Positions 18,939-25,552 of a stretch of DNA of 64,000 nt are shown here, in pieces; within the stretch, counting starts at the first letter, position 1, and the number at the start of each line of letters is the position of its first letter. The stretch lies in contig NZ_CP024628.1 of NCBI RefSeq assembly GCF_024449095.1, positions 744,001-808,000 on the forward strand, written 5' to 3'. This DNA comes from Vibrio coralliilyticus (GTDB taxonomy: Bacteria > Pseudomonadota > Gammaproteobacteria > Enterobacterales > Vibrionaceae). Under the pieces are notes generated by a model. The model was not told the origin of the DNA. It was given only the letters and a program-made list of their open reading frames with translations, and did no database searches. A program made the position numbers and the translations under genes.

Positions 18939-20150
18939 ATGAAAAATTCAATAAAAATCTTATCGTTGTCTATCGCTTTGGCTTCAACAAGTTCCTATGC
19001 AGCCACCTATGCAGTAGAAGCACGAGGCGATGCAATGGGGGGAGTCGGGGTTGTTTCTGCAAACTTCTTAACAGCACCTTTCTACAACCCAGCCATCACA
19101 GCAATCTATAGACGCAACGACGATGTTGGTATGATCATCCCCTCATTTGGCTTAGCCTATAATGATGAGCACGAGATGGTTGATGGATTAGACCAAGCTG
19201 CTGACATCATTAATAGTGCTGTCAGTAGCAATAGTATTACTTCTGAAGATGCTGCTCGACTTCAAACTACCCTCAATGGTTTAGAAAATGATATTGCAAA
19301 GCTCGAAATTGGGGGGGTAGTCGCTTTCGCAATACCAAATAGTTTTATTGCAGCGAACCTTTTCGGTAAGGCCTATGCGGAATCATTTGCACAAACAGAT
19401 ATCTACACCGATGCTGACACTGGTAATAGTGATTTAAACGTGGCCGTTAATGCTGAACTCAGCACTGTCAACGCAGTTGCTATTGGGGTGACTGAAGTTG
19501 GTATTTCTCTGGCTAAGTATCAAACCTTCCTTGGCCAACACATATCTTTTGGTATTTCACCTAAGATTCAACGTGTCTACACCTATGTGTATAGTGCAAA
19601 CATAAATAATTATGATATCAAAGACGTCCGAGACAATGGCACTGGCGAAACCATGTTTAACATGGATGCTGGTTTCCTTTGGTTCCATGGGCCTTTACGC
19701 GCTGGTGTATCAGCGATGAACCTTGTTTCCCGAGATATTATGACTCAGGAGCTCGGTGAGCAGACTTTAGAATCATCTATTTCAAGTGAGACTAGATCTA
19801 TTCCTGCATCTTCATACGCTTATGAAATGAAACCTCAATACACAGTTGGCGTGGGCTTAGTTGCCGACTACGCTACACTAAGTGTCGATTACGATATTAA
19901 TGAAGATGAGCGTTACACAAATTTTAATGATAACACTCAATATCTGAGAGTCGGCGGTGAAATCGACATCATGCGTCAACTTAAGCTAAGGGCAGGGTGG
20001 CGACGTAATCTCGCCTATGACAATCTAGACGATACTATTACTGCTGGTATAGGTCTATCACCATTGAACCTGTTCCAAATGGATGTCGGTGCAAGTTACA
20101 CCAACGAAAACTCAATGGGTGCCTATATCAACTTCTTAGGAAGTTATTAG
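18939..20150 (+). CDS. vxrD: VxrD, TraF-like outer-membrane barrel protein
   Basis: A 403-residue exported protein with a signal peptide (MKNSIKILSLSIALASTSSYA). The mature protein begins YAVEARGDAMGGVGVVSANFL and shows repeated amphipathic strands typical of the 'conjugal transfer TraF' barrel family related to FadL. It lies 59 bases after vxrC and has no conjugation genes nearby, so the TraF name is only a family label. In V. cholerae it is vxrD of the envelope-stress operon. Confidence 0.82.
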   Translation: MKNSIKILSLSIALASTSSYAATYAVEARGDAMGGVGVVSANFLTAPFYNPAITAIYRRNDDVGMIIPSFGLAYNDEHEMVDGLDQAADIINSAVSSNSITSEDAARLQTTLNGLENDIAKLEIGGVVAFAIPNSFIAANLFGKAYAESFAQTDIYTDADTGNSDLNVAVNAELSTVNAVAIGVTEVGISLAKYQTFLGQHISFGISPKIQRVYTYVYSANINNYDIKDVRDNGTGETMFNMDAGFLWFHGPLRAGVSAMNLVSRDIMTQELGEQTLESSISSETRSIPASSYAYEMKPQYTVGVGLVADYATLSVDYDINEDERYTNFNDNTQYLRVGGEIDIMRQLKLRAGWRRNLAYDNLDDTITAGIGLSPLNLFQMDVGASYTNENSMGAYINFLGSY

Positions 20151-20186
20151 AAGTTCTGGTGATAATAAAGAAATCATAATATAGTC

Positions 20187-20214
20187 GGCTCCTAAGTAAA
20201 TAGGAGCCTTTTTT
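20187..20214 (+). terminator. Hairpin plus T run that also carries the vxrE ribosome-binding site
   Basis: GGCTCCTA, loop AGTAAA, TAGGAGCC, then six T, then immediately the ATG of vxrE. The shape is a classic intrinsic terminator after vxrD. The 3' arm also holds AGGAG eight bases before the vxrE start, so the same hairpin would hide that ribosome-binding site in read-through RNA. Confidence 0.8.
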
Positions 20215-20364
20215 ATGCTAGATGATTTCCCATCTCTATCTCACCATGAACAACAAAAAGCTGTTGAAAAAATCCAAGAGCTAATGGCACAGGGGATAAG
20301 TACAGCAGAAGCCATCAAAATTGTCGCTGAAGAAATCAGACAGCAAGCAAAGCCAAAAGAGTAG
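20215..20364 (+). CDS. vxrE: VxrE, UPF0181 (YoaH-like) small protein
   Basis: A 49-residue protein beginning [20 protein letters not shown] and continuing [20 protein letters not shown]. It matches the UPF0181/YoaH family closely along its length ([24 protein letters not shown]). The family has no assigned function. Position after vxrD matches vxrE of V. cholerae. The ribosome-binding site AGGAG is inside the preceding terminator-like hairpin. It is followed by a strong terminator. Confidence 0.87.
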   Translation: MLDDFPSLSHHEQQKAVEKIQELMAQGISTAEAIKIVAEEIRQQAKPKE

Positions 20365-20383
20365 AGCCGTTTATTTATATAGG

Positions 20384-20409
20384 AGAGAGCAGGAAACTGC
20401 TCTCTTTTT
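20384..20409 (+). terminator. Terminator after vxrE
   Basis: Nine-base-pair perfect stem AGAGAGCAG / CTGCTCTCT with a GAAA tetraloop and a T run; closes the vxr operon. Confidence 0.88.
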
Positions 20410-20860
20410 ATTTACACTGCAAAGATATTTTCCATAGGAAATTATCTTTGAGCCAAAATGAATCACACGATTAAGTAATGAGAATTTCACACTAAGTCAT
20501 TTAAATACAATGAGTTAGAATGAGATATTCATCTCCACAACAAAGTGGCGCACCCCTTTGTTGTAATTTAATTACAAAGAGTAACCTTTTATCTGTAAGC
20601 ACTCACTATTCCATAGCATTTTGTTCTTATGAGTTATGGTGTCACAGATAGCTTTTGGAATGTTTGGATTAGAAAGAAATGTTAGAGTCCGATCTCTGAG
20701 CGTAGAAATGATAAGTTGTAATATGACAGAAAGCTCTAGTTTGACTTCACTATAAAAAGATACAGTGTCACTTATTGGCTGTGATTATAAGAGGTAAATA
20801 CGAGATAAAAGGCAGATAATTTAATATCTAAACATTGTGGGGGCGGACATCAAACGCTCG
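20410..20860. other. Long AT-rich intergenic stretch, no gene seen
   Basis: No convincing coding frame. It contains an inverted repeat ACAACAAAG / CTTTGTTGT (20537-20564, 10-base loop), a TTGTAATTTAATTACAA palindrome (20561-20577) and two weak matS-like 13-mers (20633-20645 and 20759-20771, each 11 of 13 positions). The rest shows nothing I can name. It lies between the vxr operon and a convergently oriented lipoprotein gene. Confidence 0.5.
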
Positions 20861-21397
20861 CTATAAATTGAAATCAACGAACGTAGATTCAACTAACTTA
20901 TCATTAGAGTATCTTTTTAATGGATACGCGACTGAGTCAGGACGATAAACAGCCTTATACTGGGCAAGTTTCTTCATAATAGGCTCGAGAACTTTCTTGC
21001 CGTCGATATACTTTGGTTGAAACCCTAACAACAGGTTCAGTTCGTAGGAAAGAAGATATTTATCATTTTCGAGTGGATGGATTGCAACCCACGAGTAACA
21101 GTTAATGGTGAGCTTTGGAATTACACTGATATCAGCATCACTCAAACCATCATATTGGCCATTGTTTTCACAAAGCTTAAAGCGCATTACGACTGGTTCA
21201 AAATCGATAGTTAAAACCACAGTTCGATCTTTCTTGCCTTCGCGACTATAGGTAAACATCACATTCTTTTTGTTAGTTCTTGGTACGCCAATAACATGCT
21301 CATACTCAACATTCTCAATAAATGATAAATCCTCCTTAATAGTGGTAGAACAGCCAGATAAAAGAAGAAGAGAAAGAGAGAGAGCAAGTACTTTCAT
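20861..21397 (-). CDS. Putative lipoprotein, function unknown
   Basis: A 178-residue protein with a lipoprotein signal: MKVLALSLSLLLLSGCSTT, lipobox LLSGC with Cys at residue 16. The mature part is beta-rich and contains two further Cys (LCENNG and INCYSW). No family recognised. It stands alone just left of the dif-like site at 21526 and outside the prophage by my boundary. It could be an accessory gene, since it is not part of the vxr-yciH order I remember from V. cholerae. Confidence 0.68.
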   Translation of the reverse strand: MKVLALSLSLLLLSGCSTTIKEDLSFIENVEYEHVIGVPRTNKKNVMFTYSREGKKDRTVVLTIDFEPVVMRFKLCENNGQYDGLSDADISVIPKLTINCYSWVAIHPLENDKYLLSYELNLLLGFQPKYIDGKKVLEPIMKKLAQYKAVYRPDSVAYPLKRYSNDKLVESTFVDFNL

Positions 21398-21525
21398 TGA
21401 TTAATCAGTTTCAGCTTTAGATGAACACATAGCATTTTCGCATGAGCTGTATGATAAGTACCAGATGTGGAGGCGGATTTTTTAATGGCTCAAACTGGGC
21501 ATTAGTAAATTGCGCCCACAATCCA

Positions 21526-21554
21526 AGTACGCATTATGTCTACTTATGTTCAAT
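21526..21554 (+). repeat. Left dif-like XerC/XerD site (attL of the filamentous prophage)
   Basis: AGTACGCATTA (XerC-type arm), seven-base centre TGTCTAC, TTATGTTCAAT (XerD-type arm). Each arm differs from the right-hand dif at one base. A seven-base centre, as opposed to six, is what I recall for attP of VGJ-type filamentous phages. This supports integration by host XerC/XerD rather than a phage integrase. Confidence 0.72.
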
Positions 21555-21615
21555 GGTTTTCATGTTAAAACAATCAATAGGTTAATAAATTCTTTCGTTT
21601 TTGAGAGAGTAAATC

Positions 21616-21981
21616 ATGAAGTATCACGAAATGACAAAAAACTATATTTTTCGTGAGTTTGAATGCGGTTTATCAGTAGAGGATGCAGCGCATCTTTGTT
21701 TCAAAAGTGTGAGGACAATCAAGGGATGGGATAGGGGGAATTCCATTCCTCCAGAGTGTAAACGGTTGATGCGAATGAGTAGGGGCAGAGAACTAAGTTC
21801 ATGTGAAGACTGGAAAAACTTTGTAATGAGATATGATCGTTTAGAACTCCCAACTGGACAGTTGGTCACAGCACAGCAAGTGCTGATAGGCATTGCCCTA
21901 CTAGAGTTAGGTGCTTCGAACGACATAGGAGTTGCGCGAAAAATATTAAGAAATGCGCGAGTATTAAAACGTCTAATATAA
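21616..21981 (+). CDS. DUF3653-type phage regulatory protein
   Basis: A 121-residue protein. Residues about 15-60 (FECGLSVEDAAHLCFKSVRTIKGWDRG) look like a helix-turn-helix in which the second helix ends in the WDRG motif. The rest (PPECKRLMRMSRGRELS, then WKNFVMRYDRLELPTGQ) matches the DUF3653 proteins often seen in Vibrio filamentous phages. A regulatory role is inferred. It is the first gene inside the left att site and ends in a terminator shared with the convergent operon at 22009. Confidence 0.75.
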   Translation: MKYHEMTKNYIFREFECGLSVEDAAHLCFKSVRTIKGWDRGNSIPPECKRLMRMSRGRELSSCEDWKNFVMRYDRLELPTGQLVTAQQVLIGIALLELGASNDIGVARKILRNARVLKRLI

Positions 21982-21988
21982 CCAAAGA

Positions 21989-22008
21989 GGCTCAATTTGA
22001 GCCCCTTT
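21989..22008 (+). terminator. Terminator after the DUF3653 gene
   Basis: GGCTCA / TGAGCC stem with a short A/T loop followed by CCTTTTT; it separates two convergent units. Confidence 0.65.
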
Positions 22009-22671
22009 TTATTTTTGATTCAGCTTTTCTATCTTGGCTAACCAAGAACTAAAATGTTTACATTGCCTACGAATTTCATCAAGACCAATATCATCGGCAA
22101 TTAACGGGCCATGAACGGTCTTCTTATAACTTGGCATTACTGAAAGTATACGCTTCGAAGGGGCAGTTTGTGGGCTATTGTTAATATGTTCTGGGCTAGC
22201 GAAAGAATCTTTTATGGCTATAAGCTTTTCTATCGCATCATCATTATCATCTAGCCAGTAACCAAAATGGGTTGGGTCACAAAAAAGATAAGCTTCATAT
22301 TCGTGTAATGTTAAGTTACCAATGAAGTTTGGCTGATCAATATCGTTTTCGAAGGCGGTTTCTAGGTGGTTAACCTTTTCAAATAGATCTCGTTTAGCTG
22401 TTAACTCTGGAGCACGTATTTCTGGAAAGTCAGTAGGCAAGGCATAAAAATCAATCAATGTAGTCACATAAGCATCATTGTCAGATTTACACAGCTTTTC
22501 AATTTGGTGTTTGATTTTACCATAACTTACAATACCTCCTTTATGGCCTCTGCTTGTTTGAGCCAGTATAGGTACAAAGAAGATATTCTGTAGAGCGAAG
22601 TGAGGGGCTAGAACATCTGTTACAAAAGTTTCTTCGGTTTGGCCCTCAACAAAAATCTTAACACGTATCAA
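22009..22671 (-). CDS. DUF4276 (TOPRIM-like) protein, ATPase partner
   Basis: A 220-residue protein. I place the start at the TTG at 22671, which overlaps the ATPase stop (TTGA), giving MIRVKIFVEGQTEETFV; an ATG 36 bases upstream is possible. The VEGQTEETF segment supplies the conserved Glu and TLIDFYALP the conserved Asp of a TOPRIM-like metal site. GNLTLHEYEAYLFCDP is typical of DUF4276. TOPRIM partners of OLD-type ATPases usually cut nucleic acid, so an effector nuclease is likely but not shown. Third gene of a coupled operon (RHH, ATPase, this). Confidence 0.82.
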   Translation of the reverse strand: MIRVKIFVEGQTEETFVTDVLAPHFALQNIFFVPILAQTSRGHKGGIVSYGKIKHQIEKLCKSDNDAYVTTLIDFYALPTDFPEIRAPELTAKRDLFEKVNHLETAFENDIDQPNFIGNLTLHEYEAYLFCDPTHFGYWLDDNDDAIEKLIAIKDSFASPEHINNSPQTAPSKRILSVMPSYKKTVHGPLIADDIGLDEIRRQCKHFSSWLAKIEKLNQK

Positions 22672-23759
22672 CGTTGTGGCCTCCCACCCAATAAGTTTTT
22701 CTTCCACATTTCACCTAGACTGTAATCTTGCAGCCATTCGTTGAGGTGCTCTTCTTCTAAGCGTTTGAAAGTAGATGCGCCGTCCACTCTATCAACAACT
22801 ATTAAATCTTCGATATCAAATTCGTTAACTAATTCAACAGATTGAGTTGATACTATCAACTGATGTTCATTGCTCGCAGCCGAAATTAAAGCAGCTAAAA
22901 CCGATATTGCGTATGGATGTAAGCCCAACTCTGGCTCATCTACAATAATCGCACTTGGCATAAACTCTTCAGGTTGCAATAGAACTGTAGCCAAACAGAT
23001 AAAGCGTAGCGTTCCGTCCGAAAGTTCGTTTGCTTTGAAAGGTATGTCTTGATCTTTTTCTGTCCATTCCAATTCAATAAAGTCTGAATTACTTGCTGTA
23101 GACCTTAGATAAAAATCACCAAAGAAAGGAGCCACCATTTGAATAGTTTTAACTATACGCTTGTAGTTGTTTTTATGGTTCTCTTTCAAACGGTAAAGAA
23201 ATGCGGCCAAGTTGGAGCCATCTTCACGTAAATATTCATTATCATTAATTCGGTGAACCTGCTTTACTTTTGCTGAATCACTTGTATCGTGAAAATGGTA
23301 AACTCTCCACATACGCATTATTGGAAGGGTATATTGTTTAACACCAGAACGGTGGTTATCCACCATAGATTCAAAGTGACCAGAATATACACCCATATCA
23401 CCAGCCATATTCCACCACAGAGATTCACGAGAAAACAACATTCTATTATCGCTGGTCGGCTCTAAATTAAATTTGTACCCGTTGTTTCCGAAATAAAACT
23501 CGCCTTTGATGTTATCAGATACTTTCCGACCAAAATGAAGAAGTGCATCTGGGCCACCTGATTTTCCCACCGTAAGTTGCAAACGATGCTCCAATATGGC
23601 CGGAATTAATTTTAAAAATCCAATGAAGTTTGATTTTCCCGCTCCATTTGCACCAATTAAAACATTCAAACAGCCCATTTTGATATCACAGTGCTTGATA
23701 GACTTGTAGTTTTCAATTAGCAAACGGCTTAGCTGGTCAGAGTTAGTTACTTCTTTCAT
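22668..23759 (-). CDS. AAA/ABC-type ATPase of a putative defence operon
   Basis: A 363-residue SMC/RecF-like ATPase (AAA_21 type). Walker A is GANGAGKSN near residue 38, the signature-like motif is LSDGTLRF, Walker B is AIIVDEPELGLHP, and the switch region is VSTQS. It ends in a conserved-looking SLGEMWKKNLLGGRP tail. It overlaps the upstream RHH gene by 4 bases (ATGA) and the downstream TOPRIM-like gene by 4. The pair resembles OLD, PARIS or Gabija-like ATPase plus TOPRIM defence modules, but I cannot assign it to a named system. Confidence 0.85.
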   Translation of the reverse strand: MKEVTNSDQLSRLLIENYKSIKHCDIKMGCLNVLIGANGAGKSNFIGFLKLIPAILEHRLQLTVGKSGGPDALLHFGRKVSDNIKGEFYFGNNGYKFNLEPTSDNRMLFSRESLWWNMAGDMGVYSGHFESMVDNHRSGVKQYTLPIMRMWRVYHFHDTSDSAKVKQVHRINDNEYLREDGSNLAAFLYRLKENHKNNYKRIVKTIQMVAPFFGDFYLRSTASNSDFIELEWTEKDQDIPFKANELSDGTLRFICLATVLLQPEEFMPSAIIVDEPELGLHPYAISVLAALISAASNEHQLIVSTQSVELVNEFDIEDLIVVDRVDGASTFKRLEEEHLNEWLQDYSLGEMWKKNLLGGRPQR

Positions 23760-23944
23760 TCATTAACCTCAGAATTATGTTGAGCTACTAAAGGGTTAAA
23801 ATGATTGTCTTTATGATGATTCAAAAACTCAGAGACAGCATGTCGAACGATCCACGAGATAGAAACACCGCTTGAGCTTGATATTTTCTGCAACTCTTGG
23901 TGTTGTGCTTCTGACAGTGTAAATGCCGTGCGTACAGATTTCAT
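23756..23944 (-). CDS. Ribbon-helix-helix protein, probable autoregulator
   Basis: A 62-residue protein: KSVRTAFTLSEAQHQELQKI is the beta strand and first helix, and SSGVSISWIVRHAVSEFL the second helix, of a CopG/Arc-type DNA-binding fold. Such small proteins commonly repress their own operon. Its stop overlaps the ATPase start (ATGA). An inverted-repeat region lies directly upstream (23952-23992). The last 20 residues are polar and may be a flexible tail. Confidence 0.8.
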   Translation of the reverse strand: MKSVRTAFTLSEAQHQELQKISSSSGVSISWIVRHAVSEFLNHHKDNHFNPLVAQHNSEVNE

Positions 23945-23951
23945 AAGTAAA

Positions 23952-23992
23952 GTATAGACTTATATATGGTGATTCACAGTGCATCACTATAC
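23952..23992. promoter_or_regulatory. Nested inverted repeats, candidate operator of the RHH-ATPase operon
   Basis: Outer arms GTATAG (23952-23957) and CTATAC (23987-23992), inner arms GTGAT (23969-23973) and ATCAC (23983-23987), starting 8 bases before the RHH gene. TATATA on the minus strand inside this stretch could be the -10 box. Confidence 0.5.
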
Positions 23993-24064
23993 ACCAATCT
24001 TGGATACAGTGTTATTTTATTAGTTTGTGATATCTCATTAGATTGCAATAAGCTTGGACTTTCA

Positions 24065-24084
24065 CCCCGTATTACTATACGGGG
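24065..24084. other. Perfect hairpin in the prophage
   Basis: CCCCGTAT, loop TACT, ATACGGGG. It has no T run on either strand, so it is a weak terminator candidate. It lies downstream of the secreted-protein gene at 24101. In a single-stranded phage genome it could be a structural signal; that is inference. Confidence 0.45.
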
Positions 24085-24100
24085 CGTACTCTGCCCACCA

Positions 24101-24562
24101 CTAGAGTGCTTTTCCTAGCGTCTTTAACGTTCTTTCCCAATGCTGTCTAACAGACGTGTATTTCTTTGTGGAGAAAGAGTAGACCACGTTATTGAACATG
24201 ATTTGCACGTCTGAGTTACCTGAGAACTCTTTTTTGACGAAGTTAATGCCTTGTTGTGATTTAGGTATCCAATAGGCACGTCCAGAAGAGCATCGCTGAA
24301 TAAAGTTAACCCATTGGTACTGAACTTTCATTTTGGTGGTTTGACCCTCATCAATACAGAAACGTCCACGGCCAGCAAAGGCGACAACCGATGGGTTATT
24401 GTGATTTGAAACGAAGCGAACGTAGTAGTTGTCATCTTCTCTGGACCTTACATAGTGAGCTAGGCCATCAACGGTCCAGTAATCTTTATCATCTGGTTTA
24501 ATTAAGTCGGCATGCGCTAGATGTGAAGCCAATGACAAAAGCAGAAATGCATACTTAAACAT
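24101..24562 (-). CDS. Small exported protein, possible prophage cargo
   Basis: A 153-residue protein with a signal peptide (MFKYAFLLLSLASHLAHAD). The mature part has two Cys (RFCIDEG and QRCSSGR) that could form a disulphide, and a basic C-terminus (WERTLKTLGKAL). No family recognised. It lies downstream of zot on the same strand, the place where CTX-type phages carry cargo such as toxin genes. A cargo role is inferred from position alone. Confidence 0.68.
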   Translation of the reverse strand: MFKYAFLLLSLASHLAHADLIKPDDKDYWTVDGLAHYVRSREDDNYYVRFVSNHNNPSVVAFAGRGRFCIDEGQTTKMKVQYQWVNFIQRCSSGRAYWIPKSQQGINFVKKEFSGNSDVQIMFNNVVYSFSTKKYTSVRQHWERTLKTLGKAL

Positions 24563-24908
24563 CTCATTTTCCCTTATAGATGTGGTTGATTTATTGATTT
24601 CGAAAATGTTCTACAGGAAAGGGATTTAAATATCAAACCGATTGCATTAAATCGTTGGTTAAAGCTTGTAAGGTCTAGGAGTAGGGGATGTATGACAATG
24701 ACGCACCAAGCTCAACTCTTCTCCTCCTCAGTTTTCGTCGTCGTCGCTTATTCACTGGTGCGCATCGTTTCCACATGAAACCCGTTACAATTATCAAGTG
24801 TTGGATTGTAGAGGTACATCACATGAAATTAGTTACACAATTCAAGATTTAATTATGATACCTGTTACAATAATCAAGAGTCATGAAATGAGTTACAGGA
24901 ATCAAGTT
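24563..24908. other. Prophage non-coding region with repeats and a long-range inverted repeat
   Basis: No coding frame is convincing before 24909. It holds an imperfect inverted repeat (ATG-A-CGCACCA at 24698-24708 against TGGTGCGCAT at 24756-24765) enclosing a GTCGTCGTCG run, then the four 25-base repeats. This could be a phage origin or regulatory region. Confidence 0.45.
24774..24906 (+). repeat. Four imperfect 25-base direct repeats
   Basis: Copies start at 24774, 24822, 24854 and 24882, with the common form ATGAAAnnnGTTACAnnAATCAAG. Copies 1 and 3 are most alike (GTTACAATTATCAAG and GTTACAATAATCAAG), as are copies 2 and 4. They end just before the ATG at 24909, so they are likely operators for a phage regulator or iterons. 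Confidence 0.75.
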
Positions 24909-25346
24909 ATGAGTGTACAATGCAAAGCTGCGATGGGTGATGACATCAAGAGGCTTCTTTCTGATTTTCAGCACGATGTAGGTATGTTCCGTGAAGGCTA
25001 TTGTTACATGGAACACCCAGAAACCTCCGTGCGCATTGCTCGTAGCTATATGGATAAGTCCCCTGAGTTCTACTTTTTGGATGGGTGGGGTACGCCACTT
25101 AGCGTTAATAATGAGTGTTCTTCTATGAAAAACAAAGACGCCAAAGCACAGCATGGCGGTAAGCGTTCGGGCTCTGGCCGAAAAAAGGGGCTTCCTACTG
25201 AAAATGTACGGTTGGTTTCCGCTTTAGCCTTTGAGTGCAAGCAGCTTTCTGATTACTACAAGTCTTGCTCTGATAATGAGCGCTCTAAGATTGAAGTTGC
25301 TCTTCGTGATTTATTTCATAGCTTGAGTGCGAATCAGACTGATTAA
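24909..25346 (+). CDS. Phage protein with a basic GGKRSGSGRKKG motif, probable regulator
   Basis: A 145-residue protein from the ATG at 24909 (AGGA eight bases upstream). An open frame reaches 37 codons further up but consists of the repeat array. The N-terminal part (DDIKRLLSDFQHDVGMF, YFLDGWGTPL) is unfamiliar. The centre carries GGKRSGSGRKKG, a glycine/arginine/lysine motif common in phage DNA-binding proteins. The C-terminal helix region follows (SALAFECKQLSDYYKSCS). It is opposite in orientation to zot, as regulator genes often are in VGJ/f237-type phages. Confidence 0.65.
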   Translation: MSVQCKAAMGDDIKRLLSDFQHDVGMFREGYCYMEHPETSVRIARSYMDKSPEFYFLDGWGTPLSVNNECSSMKNKDAKAQHGGKRSGSGRKKGLPTENVRLVSALAFECKQLSDYYKSCSDNERSKIEVALRDLFHSLSANQTD

Positions 25347-25552
25347 CCTGTACCCGTTAAGCGCCTTAGGTGTAATACGTCCTCGTCCATGTCGCATTCG
25401 ATTGTGCATTCACTAAGACACTGTCAGAGGCTTGGCAGGACGAAGGTTATTTTTCTTTATCGGGTTATGTGCACTGACCGCGCCGCCCACCAATGACACA
25501 ATTGCAAAGTTAATCAGGCGGCTTGGTGCTTCGCTTGCACTTCGTGCATTGC

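Noticed and set aside
22671..22707. ATG at 22707 as start of the DUF4276 gene
   Set aside because: It would overlap the ATPase by 40 bases. The TTG at 22671 overlaps its stop as TTGA and starts directly before the conserved first strand.
23775..23785. TTATGTTGAGC, close to the XerD arm of CTX-type attP
   Set aside because: It lies inside the RHH coding region and the matching XerC arm upstream agrees at only about 5 of 11 bases.
24757..24767. GGTGCGCATCG, resembling a XerC arm, in the prophage non-coding region
   Set aside because: Eight of 11 match, but no XerD-like arm follows; it is better explained as one arm of the local inverted repeat.
24798..24908. Longer N-terminal extension of the 24909 protein
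   Set aside because: The extra 37 codons are made of the direct repeats and lack a ribosome-binding site, while the ATG at 24909 has one.
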